NCBI GenBank assembly: GCA_012295275.1
Contig: CM022676.1
Span: 1,151,010 to 1,163,509 of the forward strand
Origin: Chrysomallon squamiferum
Lineage: Eukaryota > Mollusca > Gastropoda > Neomphalida > Peltospiridae
Length of the DNA stretch: 12,500 nt
Reading direction: 5' to 3'
Shown here: piece by piece, positions 1-7,889 of the stretch
Layout of the letters: each line of letters starts with the position of its first letter
How positions within the stretch are numbered: the stretch's first letter is position 1
Made by a program: the position numbers and the translations under genes
The notes under the pieces: model-generated
What the model saw: only the letters and a program-made list of their open reading frames with translations
The model's database searches: none
What the model was told of the DNA's origin: nothing

Positions 1-46
1 AACATGTATAAAATACGGATGTGTGTGTGTCTGTGTGGGGGTGTGG

Positions 47-56
<10 letters not shown>

Positions 57-113
<57 letters not shown>

Positions 114-126
114 ATAGAGAGAGAGA
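57..126. repeat. (GA)n microsatellite
   Basis: This is a nearly pure GA dinucleotide run, broken once by TAAATA near 111-116 and preceded by a (GT)n-like stretch from about 20. Positions 1-258 show no coding signal and end in the pyrimidine-rich acceptor of the kinase exon that starts at 259, so this is intronic DNA of the kinase gene. Confidence 0.95.
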
Positions 127-258
127 CTGAAACAATATGTAAGTATCACAGATATTTCTTTCTCTATTTGCATCTGTATTTGGGTCCATGGCTGCACATT
201 TATTTCTACATACTTGTCAGTGTCTCTGACATATAAAAAACTGTTTTTATTCTCTCAG

Positions 259-355
259 GTTCAAGTCCCTATCCAGGTATGTCAAGTATACAGGTGACGT
301 GTTTTGTTCTTGATGGAAAAACTCAGCAATGTCCACCTCAGTGCAAAGAGAAAAT
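259..355 (+). CDS. Receptor-type tyrosine kinase, penultimate coding exon (subdomain X region)
   Basis: This internal exon encodes part of the C-lobe of a protein tyrosine kinase. The acceptor is a pyrimidine-rich stretch ending CAG at 256-258, and the donor is GTAAGT at 356. The exon enters in phase 1 (two bases complete a codon, giving Gly if the previous exon ends in G) and leaves in phase 2. The translation reads SSPYPGMSSIQV, then a CFVLDGKTQQCPPQC segment. The (G)xSPYPGM motif followed by a G, then P and C before the next helix, is the pattern of the loop between kinase helices F and G in receptor tyrosine kinases (Kit, FGFR, Axl and Ret all have a version). Three cysteines in the short stretch after PYPGM are unusual. 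The split codon AT/A joins cleanly to the exon at 2302. All upstream exons (N-lobe, catalytic loop, transmembrane and ectodomain) lie left of the window, so the receptor class cannot be assigned. Confidence 0.88.
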
Positions 356-423
356 GTAAGTTTGTAGAAACAAATAAACAGAAAACAACAAACAAACCCA
401 GATCTCCGAATAATCAAGCAAAA

Positions 424-1047
424 TTAGCTGTACATAATATTATGTGTTATTAGCTAACTGTAGATAATATAATGTGTTATTAGTTAACTGTAGATAACAT
501 AATGTGTTATTAGTTAACTGTAGATAATATAATGTGTTATTAGTTAACTGTAGATAATATAATGTGTTATTAGTTAACTGTAGATAATATAATGTGTTAT
601 TAGTTAACTGTACATAACATAATGTGTTATTAGCTAACTGTAGATAATATAATGTTTTATTAGTTAACTATAGTTAATATAATGTGTTATTAGTTAAATG
701 TAGATAATATAATGTGTTATTAGTTAAATGTAGATAATATAATGTGTTATTAGTTAAATGTAGATAATATAATGTGTTATTAGTTAAATGTAGATAATAT
801 AATGTTTATTAGCTAACTGTAGATAATATAATGTGTTATTAGTTGACTGTAGATAACATAATGTGTTATTAGTTAAATGTAGATAACATAATGTGTTATT
901 AGTTAAATATAGATAAGATAATGTGTTATTAGTTAAATGTAGATAATATAATGTGTTATTAGTTAAATGTAGATAATATAATGTTATTAGTTGACTGTAG
1001 ATAACATAATGTGTTATTAGTTGACTGTAGACAATGCAATGTGCTAT
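424..1047. repeat. 30-bp minisatellite, about 21 copies
   Basis: About 21 head-to-tail units share the core TAGTTAACTGTAGATAATAT followed by AATGTGTTAT. The period is exactly 30 bp over most of the array; two units are shorter (about 29 bp starting at 781 and 28 bp starting at 960). Variant sites (AACTG or AAATG; AATAT or AACAT) occur in blocks, for example AAATG units running from about 691 to 809, as expected from local duplication. The array lies inside the kinase intron and encodes nothing. Confidence 0.95.
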
Positions 1048-1091
1048 TAATTCAAAATATTTGTTTCTATCTTGTCTCAGTTAATGATAAG

Positions 1092-1319
1092 ATTACCAAC
1101 ATCACCCAGTGACCCTTAATGTCACCTAGTGACTGCTATAATCACCTAGTGATTTCTAATATGACCCAGTGACCACGATGATCACCTATAAATTAAAAAT
1201 CACTCAGTGAAGGTTAGTAAGTGCCAGTGGCGTCTAAGATTACCCAGTGACTAGTTATTGTCATTTAGTGAATTTACAATCACTCAATGATGTTACGATC
1301 ACCCCTATGACTGTTATAA
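1092..1319. repeat. Degenerate 20-bp tandem repeat with a TCACNNNGTGA dyad in each unit
   Basis: Copies of TCACCYAGTGA or near variants start at 1102, 1122, 1142, 1162, 1182, 1200, 1220, 1240, 1261, 1280 and 1299, a period of 19-21 bp. TCAC and GTGA are reverse complements, so each unit carries a small inverted repeat. One more intact copy (TCACCTAGTGA) sits alone at 2154-2164, beyond two unrelated blocks. The array lies in the kinase intron and is not coding. Confidence 0.85.
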
Positions 1320-1346
1320 ATATGTGTATAAAAATTGTTATGGTTA

Positions 1347-1720
1347 CCCCCCCCCCCAAGACCACTAACAGAACCTTTCTCCTGGACTACTTTGACAACC
1401 TATGTGTTCGGAGCCTTCCGTCATATTCACCCCCCACAACTTCCAGATAAATCCATCCCTCAACGTCAGTTCCATTACTCTTGAATGGCGATCAAGAACC
1501 AACAACATACAGAACAGCGCCTTTGTAAAGTTAGTTAACCCGTCTGGAGAGCCACTGACAGCACACACAAATATCCGGCCCAGGTTGCCACTGCACTACG
1601 TTACCTGCCTGGTGAGCCACCAGCAAAGCGTGTGAGACGCCACACCCACAAACTGCAGTCAAAGCTGCACAAACTGTGACAGGCGTGACAACAGCAAGAC
1701 TTTCTTAAGGGCATTGGTCA
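1347..1720. other. GC-richer intronic block of unknown nature
   Basis: The block starts with a run of 11 C (1347-1357) and continues as complex sequence visibly richer in G and C than its surroundings. Both strands have open frames of 67-77 codons. I recognise no protein family in any frame; the + frame from 1402 has an NVSSITLEW stretch but no domain pattern. There is no clear acceptor/donor pair in a usable phase. It could be an old transposable-element fragment, a processed insert or an unrecognised exon. Confidence 0.4.
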
Positions 1721-1835
1721 TTATCTAAGATTTAAGTAAATCAAGCAGTTTTATACGCAAATAATAATGAGAAGTTATTGCTGGTTAACGTTAAATAAAA
1801 AATACTATTTCTGCTCAGTACTAATCTGTGAAGTA

Positions 1836-2063
1836 GGGGAGTGGGGAATTGTCCTAGTGGGGAATTGTCCTGGGGGAATTGTCCTAGTGGGGAATTGTCC
1901 AAGTGGGGAATTGTCCTAGTAGGGAATTGTCCAAGTGGGGAATTGTCCAATTGTCCAAGGGGAATTGTCCTAGTAGGGAATTGTCCTAGTGGGGAATTGT
2001 CCAAGTGGGGAATAGTAGGGAATTGTCCTAAGTGGGGAATTGTCCTAGTGGGGAATAGTCCGT
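1836..2063. repeat. 16-bp minisatellite (GGGGAATTGTCC core)
   Basis: About 13-14 imperfect units read AGTGGGGAATTGTCCT or close variants, with some units truncated (1875, 1948, 2012). The core GGGGAATTGTCC is an imperfect palindrome around AATT. Several frames stay open on both strands (for example a GNCPSGELS-like repeat on +) because the array lacks stops, not because it is a gene. It lies in the kinase intron. Confidence 0.93.
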
Positions 2064-2301
2064 TTACACCCAGGACCCCTATGAACGGCTAGTATAACTC
2101 GAAGACGTTTACGAAGACCACTGACTAATTGTGTTTACGTACTGACTGCTGGATCACCTAGTGACAGCTAAAATCGCTTACTACTCATAAAAACAATGTA
2201 ATCAAATGTTTAGTGATATTTAACACGTTCGGTGCTTCAGAGTGTAACTCATACTATGTTTCATTCATTTTATAAGTACATTCAGTTTATGCTGTTTTCA
2301 G

Positions 2302-2473
2302 ATCTGCTGTTATGGAGAAATGTTGGCAGTTTGAAGCCAAGGATCGACCTTCATTCTCCGACCTTGTTCACACGCTGGAACAAATTCTCGAAGAAGACGC
2401 GGACTATCTTAAATTAGAAAACATGCAGGACGGAATTTATAGCTTATTAGAAACAACTGAAGAAAAACTGTGA
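2302..2473 (+). CDS. Receptor-type tyrosine kinase, terminal coding exon with ITAM-like tail
   Basis: The acceptor GCTGTTTTCAG ends at 2301. A supplies the third base of the codon split from the exon ending at 355 (ATA, Ile). The frame then reads SAVMEKCWQFEAKDRPSFSD and runs to TGA at 2471-2473. The VMxxCW and RPSFxxL motifs are the conserved kinase subdomain XI signatures; the Arg of RPSF is present. The usual Tyr before VM is replaced by Ser. After the domain comes a 30-residue tail with LEQILEEDADYLKL, resembling the DYLxL tails of FGFR- and Ret-like receptors, then GIYSLL. The two tyrosine motifs, YLKL (codons 2405-2416) and YSLL (2438-2449), are separated by seven residues, which fits the ITAM consensus. 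I am confident of a tyrosine kinase end; receptor status is inferred from sequence style. Confidence 0.9.
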
Positions 2474-2562
2474 TACAGAGCGTTTAATATCGATTTCCAT
2501 TCAACAAAATAACGATTGAAAAGAGATTACAATATATATATATATACAAAAGAGTACATGTA

Positions 2563-2572
2563 AATAAATAAA
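2563..2572 (+). terminator. Candidate polyadenylation signals of the kinase gene
   Basis: Two overlapping AATAAA hexamers (2563-2568, 2567-2572) lie about 90 bases after the kinase stop codon, a normal distance for a short 3' UTR. Confidence 0.55.
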
Positions 2573-2700
2573 TTACCCGAACGGCTCACAATGGGTATGA
2601 AATGTAACTTGCAGAAAACAACAAACTTTACAAGCAAATATTCCAAGCAAATATATCCACTTTATTTTTTCATACCATGATCAAATTACATTTAAATTTC

Positions 2701-2778
2701 TTTTCTTCGTCTGCTTCTTCTTCTTCTTCTTTTTCTTCTTCTTCTTCTTCTTCTTCTTCTATTGTTGTTGTTGTTGTG
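2701..2778. repeat. (TTC)n then (TTG)n microsatellite
   Basis: A run of TTC triplets passes directly into TTG triplets at about 2762. The rest of 2573-2965 is AT-rich sequence without coding signal; it contains a perfect 12-bp palindrome, ACGTGATCACGT, at 2818-2829 that overlaps a CACGTG E-box. Confidence 0.9.
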
Positions 2779-2965
2779 TTGTTATTTACCTTGGAAATAG
2801 TTATTTACTACGATCAGACGTGATCACGTGCTCACAGTGAAATAGCTTTCAGATAGAACAGACAGAGGATGAACATTTATGTTATCAGTTTTTCAAATGT
2901 CGTTAATATTAAAATGTGTTTAGTTGTTTAACCATATGTTTTCATAAATAATCGTCTGTCCACAC

Positions 2966-3300
2966 ACACGCGCAGACACACACAAACACACTACACAGAC
3001 ACACGCGCAGACACACACAAACACACTACACAGACACACGCGCAGACACACACAAACACACTACACAGACACACGCGCAGACACACACAAACACACTACA
3101 CAGACACACGCGCTGACACACACAAACACACTACACAGACTCACGCGCAGACACACACAAACACACTACACAGACACACGCGCAGACACACACAAACACA
3201 CTACACAGACACACGCGCAGACACACACACACACTACACAGACACACACGCACACACACACCACTCCAAACACACACACACACGCACCCACACACAGATA
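2966..3300. repeat. 35-bp minisatellite of CA-rich units
   Basis: Eight units begin ACACGCGCAG at a strict 35-bp period (2966, 3001, 3036, 3071, 3106, 3141, 3176, 3211); the last is shortened and runs into plain (CA)n up to about 3300. The units are almost identical (single changes at 3106-3115 and 3141), so expansion is recent. The array lies between the kinase gene and the lectin gene. Confidence 0.95.
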
Positions 3301-4059
3301 GATATATTAAACAGACACATGCATATAAAGTGTTATTTCTTGCGTATCATAGAAGATATTTGTGTATAATTATTGTTGACTAATAACACTGTTTTTTATC
3401 TGCAGAAATATTTCAATATTACTAAATTTATTAACTTATCAACAAAAGTTATGCAATAAATAATACTAACAACATTAAGTATGAATCATTATTTTTTATT
3501 TTAGACATACATACACACAGATACTTACATACCATACACATGTTAAAATAAATACATATATATATATATATATATGGACACATACATATATATAGACTCG
3601 TAAAAATATATACATACACACATGCACACGCCCAAAACCAAACACATACACATACTGAAGGCTAACACCTGATATGTGTGGATATTTATACATATGTGTG
3701 TATATGTGTGTGTGTGTACTGTTAAAATATCTATGTACGTGGAATAAATTTAAACTACACAGAATCAGTATAAATACTAACATAGTTCTTATGAAAATGT
3801 TGTTATGAAAATTTTATTTGTCAAAATTTCTCACCATATATTTCTTAATGGGAAACTGTAAATAATATACTCGTTGTTGCTTTAATGGTTTTCTAAATAC
3901 AGAAACAAAACGATATAATATTATATTGGGATGACTATCCTTATTTGTTTTCATTCTGAATATATGTTTATTTTTACTAATACTATGCTTATTTGTCATT
4001 ATTACGTAAAACAAAACAAAAATAAATATGAATGCAAATTAGAAAGTCTTTTATTCGAG
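3301..4059. other. AT-rich intergenic region with TA and CA microsatellites
   Basis: AT-rich DNA between the kinase and the lectin promoter. It contains (TA)n near 3555-3592, TACA/CA-rich sequence at 3505-3715 and scattered homopolymer runs. The open frames seen here (for example on the - strand around 3500-3780) are translations of repeats. I see no gene. Confidence 0.7.
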
Positions 4060-4067
4060 TATAAATA
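4060..4067 (+). promoter_or_regulatory. TATA box of the + strand lectin gene
   Basis: TATAAATA sits 70 bases before the ATG of the signal-peptide exon at 4130. Transcription would start near 4088-4093, giving a 5' UTR of about 40 bases. The consensus match is perfect, and the sequence GAG upstream / GACGCG downstream is locally GC-richer than the AT-rich flanks. No other candidate first exon in the window has so good a core promoter. Confidence 0.55.
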
Positions 4068-4129
4068 GACGCGAATAAGTAACAGTGATATTGTTATTCT
4101 CGTGAAAATTTCAGTATTAAAAATTACTT

Positions 4130-4172
4130 ATGCTGCATTTAATTTTGTTTGTTTTACTGACATTTCACACTG
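4130..4172 (+). CDS. C-type lectin gene, first coding exon (signal peptide)
   Basis: ATG opens MLHLILFVLLTFHT, a short hydrophobic leader, then a single G before the strong donor GTAAGC at 4173. The exon leaves in phase 1, which fits both the micro-exon at 5539 and the CTLD exon at 6072 (each starts with two bases of a split codon). Joined to 5539 the split codon is GAA (Glu). A TATA box lies at the right distance upstream. The leader directs the product to the secretory pathway. The open frame is short, and T-rich DNA gives hydrophobic leaders by chance, so the call rests on donor, phase and promoter together. An alternative leader exon lies at 4808. Confidence 0.62.
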
Positions 4173-4309
4173 GTAAGCAAATACAAATTATTTTACAGAA
4201 AAAACTAACAATAATATAGATGACTAATATATTAATTCACCAGCAATAACAACAACAACAACATAGTAACAATAATAGCAGCAGCACCAAAATATACACA
4301 TGAATGTAC

Positions 4310-4313
<4 letters not shown>

Positions 4314-4384
<71 letters not shown>

Positions 4385-4399
4385 GAGACAGAGAGACAG

Positions 4400-4427
<28 letters not shown>
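4314..4427. repeat. (GA)n microsatellite in lectin intron 1
   Basis: A GA run with a few CA interruptions (4377, 4389, 4397). It faces a (CT)n run of similar length at 4606-4718, and the two are reverse complements. Between them is non-coding sequence with a duplicated AATGTTAGG segment (4428, 4527). Confidence 0.95.
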
Positions 4428-4430
<3 letters not shown>

Positions 4431-4602
4431 TTAGGGTTTTTACAAATTTTCTCTCTTCAAATGATTAGATTGTCTGAGAGAGAGAGAATCTCAGTAGAGA
4501 ATCTTGAGTTATAACTGTCAGGTGACAATGTTAGGTTTTTTTAAGTTATCTCTGTCTTGACAAGTCAATTTCTTCTTCATACGAACTTGAGTTTAACTCA
4601 GG

Positions 4603-4721
<119 letters not shown>

Positions 4722-4807
4722 CAGGTCCAAGTCTTGGGATATCTCCATGACGTCTGAGTTCTGAATTACCTCTTGTCAGTCAGATTCTTTGATTATCTCT
4801 CTCACAG

Positions 4808-4871
4808 ATGAGTCTGGCTTATGCCTTTAATGTCCTCGTCTTAGTAATGTCCCTGACAATTGCGTGCAGCG
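4808..4871 (+). CDS. Possible alternative first exon with signal peptide
   Basis: ATG opens the leader MSLAYAFNVLVLVMSLTIAC followed by Ser, then G and a possible donor GTTGAA at 4872. It leaves in phase 1, like the exon at 4130, so it could splice to 5539 or 6072 without breaking the frame. The leader is more classical than that at 4130 (hydrophobic core, small residues near the cleavage site). Against it: the donor is weak, there is no TATA box and the ATG lies directly behind a CT-rich stretch that ends CTCACAG, itself an acceptor-like sequence. It may be an alternative first exon, the leader of a lost duplicate, or chance. Confidence 0.38.
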
Positions 4872-4916
4872 GTTGAAGATACATATCTTTCCTAAATGTC
4901 TTCTCTGAGGTCACAT

Positions 4917-5242
4917 TATTATTAGTAGTAGTAGTATATAAAGTAGTAATAGTGTTACTGTTATGTTTATGATTATTACTGTTATTATTATTACTACTAT
5001 GACTATGATTATGATGATGATGATGATGATTATTATTACTATTATTATTATTATTACTATTATTACTATTGTGATTAAGATTATTATTATTATTATCATT
5101 ATTACTACTACTACTACTACTACTACTATTACTTTTATTATGATTATGATAATGATGATACTGATTATTATTATTAGTATTAGTATTAGTATTATTATCA
5201 TGTTATTGTTATTACTTCTGCTGTTTCTGTTTTATTATTAGT
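4917..5242. repeat. Mixed trinucleotide repeat (TTA/TAC/TGA family)
   Basis: About 320 bases of ATT, ACT, GAT and related triplets. Poly-Ile/Met/Thr frames stay open on both strands because of the triplet period; they are not genes. From 5243 to 5538 the sequence is complex but shows no coding signal I can support. Confidence 0.92.
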
Positions 5243-5538
5243 TAAAAATGTTTTCAGTTTATCTATAAAGAAACAGTTATTTTATGTTTATTCTTGGCTG
5301 CATTGTACAAATTATTACGATCTTGTATCCCACCTTTAATGAGTAATATGACCTTTACTGTGCCGTATTTGCATGAAGTGAGATATTGAAAAATTATTCT
5401 TTTCGACATATCAGTCTTAGTGCAGCAATCACTCGATAAAGTCAGGGTAACATTTGAAGGTAATTGTTTCTCTTTCTGAACGTCAGTTGAGAAAACAGTA
5501 TTCATAATAATTCTAAACATTCACGCATTTCGTTACAG

Positions 5539-5565
5539 AAACAACAAATGAAATCATCCATAGAG
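5539..5565 (+). CDS. C-type lectin gene, 27-nt micro-exon
   Basis: The acceptor CGTTACAG ends at 5538 and the donor GTGAGA starts at 5566. The 27 bases are AA + eight codons TTNEIIHR + G, so the exon enters and leaves in phase 1 and can be included or skipped without changing frame. With its flanks it gives E-TTNEIIHR-V between leader and CTLD, a short linker at the mature N-terminus. Both splice sites are good and the phases match on both sides, but so short an exon cannot be proven by eye. Confidence 0.5.
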
Positions 5566-5754
5566 GTGAGATGAACGATCGTTTATTTTTAACTTAACAA
5601 CTTTTCAGTTTGGGAATGTTCACTTCCGTACGTCAGTAATTCCAGTTTCACAATATTTTCATTTTCTTTCACACGAGTTGTCATTATATTAAGTAATAAA
5701 AACCTTTCATATTTTATCTTCTTTTCATATTAGTACGATCTTAGTACTTCATTA

Positions 5755-5965
5755 AGGCAATACTATTACTATTACTACTATATGAAATATATAATTACAA
5801 CTACTATTATTACTAGTGTTACTGTTGCTGTTATGGTTACTGTAACTGGTACTACTATTATTAGTATTACTATTCCTACTACCACTACTACCAACACCAC
5901 TAGTACTACTACTACTACTATTATTATTACTTCTACAATTACTACTACTACTGTTTCGACTTTGT
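5755..5965. repeat. (TAC/ACT)n trinucleotide repeat
   Basis: An imperfect ACT/ATT/ACC triplet tract. It gives poly-Thr frames on + and poly-Ser/Asn frames on -, neither a gene. It lies in the intron between the micro-exon and the first CTLD exon. Confidence 0.92.
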
Positions 5966-6071
5966 TCTTTCAATAATGTTTAGGTGGCATTTATTTTTAT
6001 AGTTTCTATAGGGTTAGAGTTTTAAATTAATATTAGAAAAGTATTATATTTATTTTGTGATTTAATAACAG

Positions 6072-6175
6072 TTTTTACTGCAAGACAAGAAGGTAAATGT
6101 GAAGAAGGTTGGATTGATTTTGAAGACTGGTGTTTTGCGTTGTCGCAGTTGCAGTTGAATTGGTGGAATTCAGCG
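6072..6175 (+). CDS. C-type lectin gene, first CTLD exon
   Basis: The acceptor TTTAATAACAG ends at 6071. Two bases (TT) complete a phase-1 codon, then the frame reads FTARQEGKCEEGWIDFEDWC and LNWWNSA before a donor GTATTA at 6176 (phase 0). The C-x2-GW-x5/6-CF pattern followed by WWxxA is the start of a CTLD: the first two cysteines mark a long-form domain and the WW..A region is the beginning of helix 1. The next CTLD residues are found, in phase, at 6576. Reading past the donor meets a stop within about 15 codons, which supports splicing here. CTLDs are extracellular recognition modules, often for carbohydrate; which ligand cannot be told from this exon. Confidence 0.8.
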
Positions 6176-6229
6176 GTATTAACAGTAAACCTTTATATCT
6201 ATACGCGTGTGCTTATGTTATCGTGAGAA

Positions 6230-6552
<323 letters not shown>

Positions 6553-6575
6553 GTTCGTTATTTTTGTTTTTGTAG

Positions 6576-6659
6576 ATTTTTTGTCAGAGTAATGACGCCT
6601 TTATGACAGATGTCGCTAACGAAAGGGAAAATGTTTTTTGTCATGGCTTTTGAAAAAAT
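6576..6659 (+). CDS. C-type lectin gene, second CTLD exon with an in-frame TGA
   Basis: The acceptor TTTTTGTTTTTGTAG ends at 6575. In phase 0 the frame gives IFCQSNDAFMTDVANERENV then F, the CTLD pattern C-x(5-7)-A/L-x-D/S-V/I-x4-E-x-x-F that follows the WWxxA of the previous exon. The Cys is the one that pairs with the last Cys of the domain. The best donor, GTAAAT at 6660, would add CHGF-stop-KN: a TGA at 6651-6653 interrupts the frame. With that donor the next exon would join at 7615 (phase 0), giving normal spacing to the WIGG motif. A weaker donor (GTCATG, after 6639, phase 1) avoids the TGA and joins 7604, but makes the loop unusually short. So the gene is either a recent pseudogene, spliced at the weak site, or read in some unusual way. 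Confidence 0.68.
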
Positions 6660-6715
6660 GTAAATATAATTTTTTATATTCTACATATTGTTACAACCTA
6701 TACATTGGTAGTATG

Positions 6716-6965
6716 CTAATACTACTACTACAACTGCTACTATTACTACAGCTACTGCTACTATTACCACTACTACATGCACTACAACATTCCTATTACT
6801 ACTACTTCCACTAATATTGCTATTATAATAATAAAAATCCTAGTGCTACACCTTTTACTACTTCTGTTATTGTAAACGTAACTACTACAGAACCTACTAA
6901 TATTACTACTACTGCTGCTGCTGCTGCTCCTGCTACTTCTATTACTACTGTTACTACTAGTAACA
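6716..6965. repeat. (TAC)n-family trinucleotide repeat
   Basis: An imperfect ACT/GCT/ATT triplet tract in the intron after the second CTLD exon. The - strand poly-Ser/Asn frame here is a repeat translation. Confidence 0.9.
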
Positions 6966-7019
6966 TTTACAAAAGCTATTATTATCCGGGTTTTAAAATT
7001 GTTACAACACAGCAAGTAT

Positions 7020-7420
7020 ATACTGTATATAATTAAGATATACGTTCATACGTACATACACAAATATATGCATAGTACGTACATACAGAATTACATAGCA
7101 AAATGTGTATGTATGTATGCATCTAGCTAGCTAACTAGCTAGATAGATAGATATATAGATATATAGATAGACAGATAGATATATATATATAGATAGATTC
7201 AGAGAGATATATATAGATATATAGATAGATATAAAGATAAAGAGATAGATAAATAGATATAAAGATAAAGAGATAGATAGATATAAAGATAAAGAAAGAT
7301 AGATAGACAGACAGACAGATAGATAGATAGATAGACAGATAGATTAGTAAACATTCAGAGATATATATAGATACAGATATATAGATATATAGATAGATAT
7401 AAAGATAAAGAGATAGTTAG
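7020..7420. repeat. (GATA)n tetranucleotide repeat
   Basis: About 400 bases of TACA/TATG, then GATA with GACA, AAAGATAAAGA and ATATAG variants. A roughly 90-base stretch around 7200-7275 partly recurs at 7350-7412, showing local duplication. Non-coding. Confidence 0.92.
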
Positions 7421-7603
7421 ATTGAGCTAATATGCTTAATACTGTGCTACTGTAGTTCAGCTATATCACTAATTAATTACGTTTATTGCAATCGTTTTAA
7501 TATATCTGCTAAAAGTAATAATTAAAGAGGTGACAATAATTACATTCTTAGCATTTTATTACCCAGCTTTTGTTTATTTTTTTAATTTAATTTTAATATA
7601 TAG

Positions 7604-7821
7604 ATAAAACTCAGTATGTCTGGATTGGAGGTACTGATCTTCTGGAGAAACGTGTCTGGGTGTGGCTGAGAAACAGAAATAATCTGAGCTATACAAAGTG
7701 GAAGAGCAGTAAAATAGACATACCCTTTGCTTCGAAAAACTGCCTCGTTCTTGAACAGTCTTCGTTCTGGGAGGACAGAAACTGTATTACTAAATTTAGC
7801 ACAATATGTAAACGTCCTATG
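7604..7821 (+). CDS. C-type lectin gene, third CTLD exon
   Basis: The frame reads YVWIGGTDLLEKRVWVW, then a W-K stretch, KNCLVL, FWEDRNC and STICKRP. This is the second half of a CTLD: WIGG strand, the E-x-x-W-x-W loop, and the last three conserved cysteines (codons at 7741, 7783, 7807). The EPN or QPD motif that sets sugar specificity is missing; the loop reads KSSKIDIPF. The WND position reads WED. Calcium-dependent sugar binding is therefore unlikely by the usual rule. Two acceptors are possible: AG at 7602-7603 (phase 1, adds KTQ) or CAG at 7612-7614 (phase 0). The end is taken as the donor GTGAAC at 7822 (phase 0). Without splicing, the frame runs on to a TAG/TAA-type stop at 7984-7986 through a hydrophobic tail. 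Confidence 0.82.
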
Positions 7822-7889
7822 GTGAACATGATTTTAAATCCTAACAGAAATGATGAAATATTTTTAATTCCTTTATTTACGTTCATTGG

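Noticed and set aside
424-1047. CRISPR-like array
   Set aside because: Units are directly abutting with no spacers, and the setting is an animal intron.
1841-2060. Cluster of NF-kappaB/Rel-like sites (GGGGAATTGTCC)
   Set aside because: The core has a G where Rel sites need a pyrimidine, so the match is incomplete, and a minisatellite gives multiplicity without selection.
1741-2092. Repetitive proteins such as GNCPSGELS or DNSPLGQFP repeats
   Set aside because: Both strands are open through the same 16-bp minisatellite, and the block is intronic.
4911-5241. Poly-Ile, poly-Met and poly-Thr open frames
   Set aside because: A trinucleotide repeat without stops; no domain, start context or splice logic.
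5263-5520. - strand open frame of 85 codons
   Set aside because: No family pattern, no convincing start or splice sites, and it lies inside the intron of the + lectin gene.
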